Positions 62,601-64,000 of a stretch of 64,000 nucleotides of DNA are shown piece by piece (the stretch's first letter is position 1; the number at the start of each line of letters is the position of its first letter). The notes beneath the pieces are model-generated. The model was given only the letters and a program-made list of their open reading frames with translations, was not told the DNA's origin and ran no database searches. The stretch is from Apoderus coryli (lineage: Eukaryota; Arthropoda; Insecta; Coleoptera; Attelabidae). Location of the stretch: NCBI GenBank assembly GCA_911728435.2, contig OU452198.1, positions 42,189,902 through 42,253,901 of the forward strand, read 5' to 3'. The position numbers and the translations under genes were made by a program.

Positions 62601-62927
62601 AAAATCGAAAAGCGCATGCTCTGATGTCAAAATAACGCCGGCGTTATTAGTGACTGGGCTTGACAATCGTTCCCATATCTCTCTAATGATCGAGCCAATC
62701 GGACTAAAACTCGCGAAATTACAAAATTCTAGATCTTAATTTTATATAGACAATTCATACTATATTCGACGTATATTTTTGATTTTCAGTATTGTGCAGA
62801 TTTATTCAATCTTATGAAGACAACGTACAGCATATCTGTAAGAAATAAGGTTCTACAAGCACCAAAAGAAAATGTTTATATTTTATCACAGCTCTTAATT
62901 TCTACAAGAATTTTAAGTTTTTCATAA
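26512..62927 (+). CDS. DNAI7: DNAI7/CASC1, axonemal dynein intermediate-chain protein (23 coding exons)
   Basis: Homologue of vertebrate CASC1 and Chlamydomonas IC97, an inner-arm dynein component of motile cilia and flagella. Coding exons: 26512-26676, 32116-32250, 33307-33459, 34343-34471, 36907-37035, 40073-40204, 42181-42505, 42806-42840, 42937-43031, 43169-43349, 45868-46008, 46165-46239, 47695-47894, 51186-51352, 51407-51655, 52670-52834, 53836-53992, 54333-54548, 55653-55806, 57626-57686, 58290-58450, 59331-59435 and 62790-62927. They sum to 3468 nt (1155 residues) with all phases consistent. Family landmarks: WQKYVACGKLPDPAFCAQMN, FTIIGGIYYLNYL, FRTGSFGIFGLA, MKEAGIDIFPS and a C-terminus LLISTRILSFS. 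It is longer than the roughly 700-residue vertebrate protein because of an N-terminal extension of about 390 residues. In insects, expression is expected in sperm and chordotonal neurons. Acceptors at 32116 and 42181 and the donors at 42505 and 43349 are the weakest. Confidence 0.92.
26875..27060. mobile_element. Solo right end of the 8677 mariner family
   Basis: Matches 10715-10890: TTTTTGAGAAATGAACAAAA, TGGACACCCTGTATATCG, and TTGCAACCGTAATGAATCAC at the end. No transposase or opposite arm. Confidence 0.75.
28841..30486. mobile_element. Inner TIR unit with transposase
   Basis: Inverted arms of about 280 bp, starting CAGGGTGGTCAAAAAATTAT, flanked by TATA on each side, enclosing the transposase pseudogene 29209-30213. 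It may be an independent element that inserted at the centre of the outer palindrome, or part of one composite family. Confidence 0.75.
29209..30213 (+). pseudogene. DD41D mariner-type transposase, catalytically dead
   Basis: Begins MENIYSYADIVNVLLIHGEC. A frameshift and stop occur near 29500-29540. The frame then resumes with DAERRVRFCETILTRTQED, IWTDESKFSRDGIVNRQNNH, CWYQLHGAPRHCG and SSPDLSPLNFYVWG. In the second motif the catalytic Asp is replaced by His (LHGAP), and in the third it is Asn (PLNF), although the spacing of 41 residues is kept. The first Asp (TDE) remains. The protein could still bind DNA but should not cut it. Confidence 0.88.
32116..32250 (+). CDS. DNAI7: DNAI7 exon 2 (acidic module with internal repeat)
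   Basis: 45 codons, phase 0 at both ends, ending PPPK|GTAAAT. Contains the short repeat PETDKVPETDNVPVTD and EESQEIQEP. It lacks the lysine-rich opening seen in exons 3-5. The acceptor (ATTACCAAG) is only fair, so the left edge is less certain. Confidence 0.7.
32684..33240. mobile_element. Short inverted-repeat element (unclassified)
   Basis: CCAGAGAACAACTAAGGAGA at 32686 is inverted at 33206-33234, with about 30-40 bp arms. The interior is GC-richer than its surroundings (33040-33200) and has no ORF. It could be a MITE or an LTR remnant. Lies between DNAI7 exons 2 and 3. Confidence 0.6.
33307..33459 (+). CDS. DNAI7: DNAI7 exon 3 (module)
   Basis: 51 codons, phase 0, beginning KKQKTKTKKGVAKGEQPK after the acceptor TTTGACAG and ending REESK|GTAAAA. 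Middle: TAEESQDNQEP. The same layout as exons 4 and 5. Confidence 0.82.
33608..34205. mobile_element. Non-autonomous hAT element (MITE)
   Basis: TIRs CAGTGGCGGCTTTAGGAT and complement CCTTAAAGCCGCCACTG, flanked by the 8-bp duplication CAATATGT / CAGTATGT (7 of 8). The interior is AT-rich with no transposase. In DNAI7 intron 3. Confidence 0.85.
34343..34471 (+). CDS. DNAI7: DNAI7 exon 4 (module)
   Basis: 43 codons, phase 0: KKQKSKSKKAKEIKKDAPEA, ETADEAEDNQEP, ending EVPK|GTATGC. Donor and last codons nearly copy those of exon 1 (EIPK|GTATGC). Confidence 0.85.
34700..35620 (-). pseudogene. GC-rich mariner-type transposase with two frameshifts
   Basis: On the minus strand from about 35610: helix-turn-helix part (TSSKRRATQLAISRTSLRRI), then IIMSDEAHFHLSGYVNKQNY and RFWGTENPR. 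A frameshift near 35130 follows, then LSDMWFQQDGATAHTARATT and FGDLHWPARSPD. After a second frameshift near 34880 come KPETLEALKDKIRHECENL and a stop near 34735. The first two Asp are present; the third lies in the damaged stretch. Base composition is well above the AT-rich surroundings, suggesting a more recent arrival. Clear TIRs were not found. Confidence 0.85.
35640..36900. other. DNAI7 intron 4, unresolved GC-richer segment
   Basis: 35900-36700 is richer in GC than the surrounding intron and looks like decayed coding DNA. The minus strand gives short stretches only (no motif I can name). Probably LINE-derived, but unproven. Confidence 0.3.
36907..37035 (+). CDS. DNAI7: DNAI7 exon 5 (module)
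   Basis: 43 codons, exactly the length of exon 4, phase 0: KEQKTKSKKSAAKKEKKP, then DESQEVDDG, ending EASK|GTATAT after the acceptor CATTATTAG. Confidence 0.85.
37768..39756. mobile_element. CACTGAA-ended element containing a 65-bp minisatellite
   Basis: Inverted ends TACACTGAA at 37769 and TTCAGTGTA at 39747-39755. The flanks contain directly repeated ACTAGTACGGCTGCGTTA sequence (37740, 39780). Inside, 37940-38215 has a tandem unit of about 65 bp (GGTTATTAATGTTACGAACG...), about four copies. A LINE fragment lies at 38540-38825. No transposase is recognised. Confidence 0.55.
38540..38825 (+). mobile_element. LINE linker fragment
   Basis: Reads VRANSSKQNWKLLRDLNIYA and NNPDPGTINFYLGNKIRPDI, then EILDALLGIK and a stop. 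This is the segment between endonuclease and reverse transcriptase in Jockey/CR1 LINEs (compare 44380-44650: SMWKALKLLNV). An isolated piece. Confidence 0.6.
40073..40204 (+). CDS. DNAI7: DNAI7 exon 6 (diverged module)
   Basis: 44 codons, phase 0, beginning KSKPKKTSMAKGKKSKKDAD and ending VTGNA|GTATGA. It keeps the lysine-rich opening but not the E/PK end, so it is a more diverged relative of exons 3-5. Confidence 0.78.
40300..41045 (-). mobile_element. Decayed LINE reverse transcriptase (R1/Jockey-like)
   Basis: On the minus strand 41030-40860 encodes IRGYPQLGVLSPLMWKIVIE and LLKVLGFADDLVIHVQGKF, the reverse transcriptase motifs B and C (FADD). GEVKHLGVILDPKRE and LYTAVGRPMIAYSSF follow near 40600-40720. 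There are several stops and deletions. In DNAI7 intron 6. Confidence 0.7.
41110..42170. other. DNAI7 intron 6 with two copies of the hairpin repeat
   Basis: 41500-41560 (TTTTACTTTCCCGCACACGA) and 41840-41890 (GGTTATATCCGTCAATACTT, CCCTGTGTGGGAAAGTAA) belong to the dispersed hairpin-ended family. Otherwise AT-rich. Confidence 0.5.
42181..42505 (+). CDS. DNAI7: DNAI7 exon 7 (long charged exon)
   Basis: Codes EYEESTSSEDDVNEEKKKAK, followed by some 70 residues made almost only of K, E, G, D and T, then EIIDWVAEYKRLKALAIEQG, which begins the conserved region. An acceptor at 42180 (TATGAG) keeps phase 0. The upstream AG at 42171-42172 would need a different phase. The donor G|GTTAAT is weak but joins in phase to LIEPEKEEKKK of exon 8 (42806-42840). 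Confidence 0.78.
42937..43349 (+). CDS. DNAI7: DNAI7 exons 9-10 (coiled coil)
   Basis: Exon 9 (42937-43031, GGKKKMSKKEKAKMAAEMAE) splices at AAAAT|GTAAGC to exon 10 (43169-43349, LEEMLRKKAEEDRKAAIEKD...NEKHEYE). Together they form a long charged amphipathic helix like the N-terminal coiled coil of CASC1. The exon 10 donor GAG|GTGGAT is unusual, but the next exon starts with the conserved Trp. Confidence 0.85.
43445..45780. mobile_element. Palindromic-family transposon arm interrupted by a LINE
   Basis: 43445-43857 repeats the left arm of the element at 28415 (CAGGGTGTCCTATGGTGACG ... CAGGGTTGTCAAAAAATTGG). It is cut at 43857 by a LINE and resumes at about 45628 (TTTTTTCAAATGGAACAGGT ... AAAATGCATAGTTTTTGAAA), matching 28892-29010. 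The right arm and transposase are absent. In DNAI7 intron 10. Confidence 0.8.
43858..45627 (+). mobile_element. Jockey/CR1-like LINE, 5'-truncated, coding but broken
   Basis: Endonuclease C-terminus (DIIADSGVESVMDISDHELL with the SDH motif, 44015-44060), a linker, then reverse transcriptase. EAWKYALVIPLAKV, FRPISVLPTLSKMLERIMER, a stop at 44918, then LDYSKAFDTLNHRML, VPQGSVLSPLLF, YYADDTQLCLSF (catalytic Asp pair at 45341-45346) and HCLKLNPNKSVAIVFGRR follow. A frameshift near 44310 and stops at 44918 and 45207 inactivate it. The C-terminus is deleted to a (TTA)n-type 3' end near 45570-45627. Confidence 0.88.
45868..46239 (+). CDS. DNAI7: DNAI7 exons 11-12
   Basis: 45868-46008 encodes WQKYVACGKLPDPAFCAQMN, TYLHLWEQKM and TADVME. 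This aligns with the CASC1 block containing W-KxYIxCDGxPDP and MNTFISLW. 46165-46239 encodes LLNELEELLQTSVDATEESY. Canonical GT/AG borders. Confidence 0.92.
46240..46849. other. DNAI7 intron 12, unclassified
   Basis: AT-rich. A CACCCTGTATTTTTGTA end-like string sits near 46713, suggesting a mariner-type end. No coding sequence. Confidence 0.35.
46850..47345 (-). mobile_element. LINE reverse transcriptase fragment
   Basis: The minus strand from 47340 reads VDVI, TDVLKAFDRMDQRVLLRM (motif A), then after a gap DCREDRELLQSDLVRLQDWC and ITDLGVICDSKLHIVDHVNS. A decayed Jockey/CR1-like element with an internal deletion. In DNAI7 intron 12. Confidence 0.75.
47695..51352 (+). CDS. DNAI7: DNAI7 exons 13-14
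   Basis: 47695-47894 (VRSLFREHQEKSLDVATYLL, NITICIWLRV) and 51186-51352 (PRIDVSFALMDMDVLLPIEI, AAIRAMYLKYDHLSD). These match the CASC1 regions around NVTLYVWANL and IGFEIPRIL...YDHVS. The 3.3-kb intron between them contains a complete hAT insertion (48834-51027). Confidence 0.9.
48345..48545 (-). mobile_element. Mariner-like transposase scrap 1
   Basis: 48365-48460 is closely related to 52020-52110 (AAGGGCG, CTTCTTGTTCTGTA, TATGTTTTGCAAGG), which belongs to a transposase fragment. No usable reading frame here. Confidence 0.5.
48834..51027. mobile_element. hAT transposon with perfect 8-bp target duplication
   Basis: Starts CAGTGGCGGCTCGT and ends ACGAGCCGCCAGTG, flanked on both sides by CCAAACTG (48826-48833, 51028-51035). 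The plus strand at about 50570-50750 encodes the hAT C-terminal dimerisation segment (FPVASASVERSFSCLKRLKT, EESRLSNLGLISIENGLL). The rest of the transposase is replaced by pogo-derived sequence. Inserted in DNAI7 intron 13, 158 bp before exon 14. Confidence 0.9.
49461..50460 (-). mobile_element. pogo-type transposon 3' part nested in hAT
   Basis: Minus-strand frames 50403-50113 (AHERSITPSNITSGFRKTGI, FPFDPEIFSDDDLL) and 50137-49901 (YVLVQFKTKNNVHFVGQILN, NPDIAVVNLLDI) are the end of the DDE domain and the C-terminal domain of insect pogo transposases, broken by a frameshift near 50125. The left end GTAGGGGAGAGTGTTCCACA at 49461 looks like its terminus. The N-terminal half is missing. Confidence 0.78.
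51407..51655 (+). CDS. DNAI7: DNAI7 exon 15
   Basis: Begins FLESMRKEWRIKMKYKYDHR after a 54-nt intron, continues with an acidic linker (DSDEEIPVVPF) and ends at GAAG|GTAAAT. The short upstream intron (51353-51406, GTTAGT...TTCTAG) is an exception in a gene whose introns are otherwise often kilobases long. Confidence 0.88.
51720..52020. other. Unidentified open sequence in DNAI7 intron 15
   Basis: A 97-codon frame (51727-52020) with CPWFSRIKSLRVTKYMVEAS has no family I recognise. Probably TE-derived because it abuts a transposase fragment. Confidence 0.25.
52020..52380 (-). mobile_element. Mariner-like transposase scrap 2
   Basis: Minus strand: LQAQLLLSPADYPWRMPFAN and WLLDQQRNNVHSTTPIIFTD, then EAGFPTNCYLGR. 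This is the region leading to the first catalytic Asp (FTDEA). The rest is absent. Confidence 0.65.
52670..54548 (+). CDS. DNAI7: DNAI7 exons 16-18 (conserved core)
   Basis: 52670-52834 (DEFYQETKEKLEY, LRKFTIIGGIYYLNYLAQPP), 53836-53992 (LYLPKQLEHVPFGVTYIPPQ, then an E/K-rich helix) and 54333-54548 (WPQNVIFLELPIVCKWDETD, LLSFRTGSFGIFGLATYRYS). These are the best-conserved CASC1 blocks (FTTLGGVYHLD; VIFFEDPVVVRWD; LVTFSLDTFGPVTL). Confidence 0.92.
52875..53320. mobile_element. Unclassified retroelement 3' ends with (AAT)n tails
   Basis: (AATAAT)n tracts at 52877-52893, 52922-52938 and 53299-53314 bound a GC-richer block (53040-53290) without a recognisable protein. The tract layout suggests one or two LINE or SINE 3' ends. 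In DNAI7 intron 16. Confidence 0.4.
53330..53565 (+). mobile_element. LINE endonuclease fragment (RTE/CRE-like)
   Basis: Encodes ELKEEFYSQLDRVLTNVPDS and DNIILLEDFNARVGR, then a jump to LLLTKCAEQDLVIINT in another frame. The endonuclease D-F-N-A motif normally reads GDFNARVG; here the Gly is Glu. An internal deletion follows the motif. Confidence 0.7.
55653..58450 (+). CDS. DNAI7: DNAI7 exons 19-21
   Basis: 55653-55806 (GSVTLQLTAAILMLEFNIKD), 57626-57686 (IMKEAGIDIFPSVDAFLYVE) and 58290-58450 (NAEKQWSMEKHLYYNMAQMS, FAWSRWNMQAGRRKIVMQMR). For exon 20 the donor A|GTGAGT (after 57686) keeps frame. The GTAAGC four bases later would bring an early stop. Confidence 0.9.
55879..56222 (-). mobile_element. 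Possible solo LTR
   Basis: The minus strand has TATATAAAGACAGAGAGACA (TATA box, about 56106), upstream CCAGAACGTTCTTGTG and a downstream AT-rich segment ending in ACGTTACAATATAAG. This is the layout of an insect Gypsy-type LTR. Internal retroviral genes and a target duplication are not seen, so this is tentative. Confidence 0.35.
56230..57620. other. DNAI7 intron 19
   Basis: 56583-56695 is a copy of the dispersed hairpin repeat in reverse (CCTGCACAGGGAAAG, ACGCGCTAAAAAAAATTGAG, CCATTTCCAGATGGA). Elsewhere AT-rich, with nothing coding recognised. Confidence 0.45.
57690..58289. repeat. DNAI7 intron 20 with inverted repeat
   Basis: TTTTTTCTTGGGGTGTTCGG at 57739 and GAACCGAACACCCCAAGAAA at 58118 are complementary, and the arms extend roughly 50 bp or more (TAAAAATTCCTCTTTACAAA also inverted). 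A MITE-like unit of about 420 bp (about 57732-58150). Confidence 0.6.
58686..58834. repeat. Hairpin MITE
   Basis: AATATGCCCGGTGAAACAAA and its complement (58812-58834) enclose about 105 bp. A related arm lies at 25378-25436. In DNAI7 intron 21. Confidence 0.7.
59131..59188. repeat. Triple 20-bp tandem repeat with forkhead-like core
   Basis: TACTTGTTTACAAGTAATAA occurs three times at exact 20-bp spacing (59131, 59151, 59171), the last ending AATGT. Each unit is a near-palindrome containing TGTTTAC, a forkhead-type binding core. Confidence 0.75.
59331..62927 (+). CDS. DNAI7: DNAI7 exons 22-23 (C-terminus)
   Basis: 59331-59435 (PNHQMVLVTPEKATFVDCTE) and 62790-62927 (YCADLFNLMKTTYSISVRNK ... 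LLISTRILSFS, TAA). The final motif matches the LLSTRLLSYS end of CASC1. The intron contains a pogo element nested in another TIR element. Confidence 0.9.
59759..62088 (-). mobile_element. pogo-type transposon with internal deletion
   Basis: TIRs GGGTAGGAGTACCATTTGTG and complement CACAAATGGTACTTCTACCC, bounded by TA. Both subterminal zones contain many TGTGGCCA/TGGCCACA motifs (for example 59776, 59965, 60008, 61606, 61651, 61690, 62066), likely transposase binding sites. Encodes an N-terminal DNA-binding half (60994-61419) and a C-terminal domain (60283-60729), but no DDE catalytic domain. Confidence 0.85.
60283..61419 (-). pseudogene. pogo transposase lacking its DDE domain
   Basis: 61419-60994 encodes MPRKRILFQYSEEHMQAALH, the psq-type helix-turn-helix (TACKTFRVPRTSVRNRL), then a CENP-B-type second domain (LVEWIMEMASKGFLINKEGL, PGRKWFDSFLKRHPEVS), ending in a stop. 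After a lysine/glutamate-rich linker with frame changes, 60729-60283 encodes the C-terminal insect pogo domain (LNVGSFVILRYDNKLYPAKI, SGNWKWPEKNDLLWYTLNDI). The catalytic core of about 200 residues is gone. The intact 141-residue DNA-binding frame could in principle be expressed. Confidence 0.85.
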
Positions 62928-62953
62928 TTTATTATTATTAACAAAAAATGTAT

Positions 62954-62959
62954 AATAAA
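62954..62959 (+). terminator. DNAI7: DNAI7 polyadenylation signal
   Basis: AATAAA 27 nt after the stop codon. No cleavage-site evidence. Confidence 0.55.
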
Positions 62960-64000
62960 AATATACCAATAACATTCCTGCATTTTTTTTATTACAAATT
63001 ACGAGTTTGGCCCTTAAAGAGTCCAGGATCGAAAATGGTCGAATTCATTGGGGGGCTATGGGGCCCAAAAGCTCTACGAAATCAAAATTTTTATGGGAAA
63101 TCAACCGAAACGAGTAAAATTCAAATTCTTGTCGAGATATCATAGGGGGGTTCCCTTGGTGATCGGCCCCTCTCGAATTTTGAATCTGGATACGGCCATG
63201 ACTCATAAGACAGCTGACACAAAATGTCTCTTGTATCCGTCATAAGGTCTCATTTAGAAAAAAGGTTAAAAGTGGAGAGACATCAAAGCTGAGTTGGATG
63301 AATTTACAACCCCCTTTTTATTTTTATATTATCCATAATTTGAGATAAAACCGATTTAATAATTCATGCCCAATGCTTGACATGGCCAACTATAAAAAAG
63401 TAAATCTAAATCTTATGCTAACTTCCACTACATCATTCATCCGGTATGTACACAGAGAATATAATTTGCGGCGAATGCGCCAGTAAATTGGAATTACGTA
63501 CCTATAAATATAGTAAAATTCAGTAAAATATTAAATTAATACGAGTATAAAAATTAATTTATTTAACGGATTATATCAGACAAATAATTTAAAGAGTGCA
63601 TCAGGTTTGTTTATAATGGAGCACATAATATACAGGGTGAGTCACGAGGAACTGTACATACTTCTACCATATAAGTAGAGGCACGTTAGGGTATTATCAA
63701 ATCAAAATCAAAATTAGGGAATGAAAATCCGACGTTGTTTCATTCTTAACCAGCCGATTTCCTTAATCATATTGCTAGCCTCTTTCACCCCTACGAATTC
63801 CACATACAAGCCGTGTGCCTGAATTCTGCATCAACTGAATCCTGTTCTCAGCAATTTTAGTCAAACAAGGGCAATATATATATATATTTTGTCAATAACA
63901 TAACCCCTAGCTGATTGCGTTATCATGCTATCTCGCTACGCGACAACTTGTGTTTATGTTTTACTTTCATTTAGTTTAAAAACATATTAGATACTGTCAT
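62960..64000. other. 3' flank of DNAI7
   Basis: 63020-63200 holds decayed repeat sequence (GGGGGGCTATGGGGCCCAAA, TTGGTGATCGGCCCCTCTCG). A mariner-like end TACAGGGTGAGTCACGAGGA occurs at 63632. No further gene is recognised before the window ends. Confidence 0.4.

Larger units (their letters stand above)
59621..62683. mobile_element. Outer TIR element around the pogo relic
   Basis: GGGAGATATGGGAACGA at 59621 and TCGTTCCCATATCTCTC ending at 62683, each bordered by TA. Inside near both ends occur GCCAGGCAC motifs (59688, 62540, 62565). No transposase of its own is recognised. The pogo element 59759-62088 lies within. In DNAI7 intron 22. Confidence 0.65.

Overview
This is an AT-rich, intron-rich animal nuclear genome segment, almost certainly an insect. 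A beetle would fit, but the sequence alone does not fix the order. There are no operons, ribosome binding sites, CRISPR arrays or intact RNA genes. Two protein-coding loci account for the host content. Most of the rest is transposable-element (TE) debris lying in their introns.

Left third (minus strand): two tandem, head-to-tail fatty acyl-CoA reductase (FAR) genes. FAR-B can be assembled completely from ten coding exons between 22131 and 7181. They give 1551 nt, or 516 residues, with every junction in phase and no internal stop. FAR-A (1748 to 16, running off the left edge) shows only its first three coding exons, nearly identical to those of FAR-B. The duplication also includes the 5' leader, the introns and an old hAT end. 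FARs reduce long-chain acyl-CoA to fatty alcohol for cuticular wax, hydrocarbon or pheromone synthesis.

Centre and right (plus strand): a 36-kb gene for DNAI7/CASC1, an axonemal inner-arm dynein intermediate-chain protein, from ATG 26512 to TAA 62927. I can chain 23 coding exons (3468 nt, about 1155 residues), all in phase. The first six exons are a series of phase-0 lysine-rich/acidic modules that look like products of exon duplication. The conserved core follows. FAR-B and DNAI7 are divergently oriented about 4.4 kb apart (ATG to ATG).

TEs: DD41D mariner-like elements with long terminal inverted repeats (TIRs) (4550, 8677, 28415/28841, 34700, 43445), another mariner at 14543, a piggyBac relic (17402), hAT elements with recognisable 8-bp target-site duplications (24155, 33608, 48834), pogo relics (49461, 59759), Jockey/CR1-like LINE fragments, a Penelope-like fragment, and several unassigned inverted-repeat or hairpin elements. 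The most striking structure is a four-level nest at 27340-32023. There a DNA transposon contains a Penelope element, which is split at its GIY-YIG motif by a palindromic mariner-like element, which carries a further TIR pair and a catalytically dead transposase.

I found no convincing undescribed multi-gene system. The items most worth a second look are the DNAI7 module exons, the recent FAR duplication with a copy-specific tandem repeat, the telescoped palindromic transposon family, the repeated palindrome of the piggyBac relic, and a perfect triple repeat containing a forkhead-like site in a DNAI7 intron.
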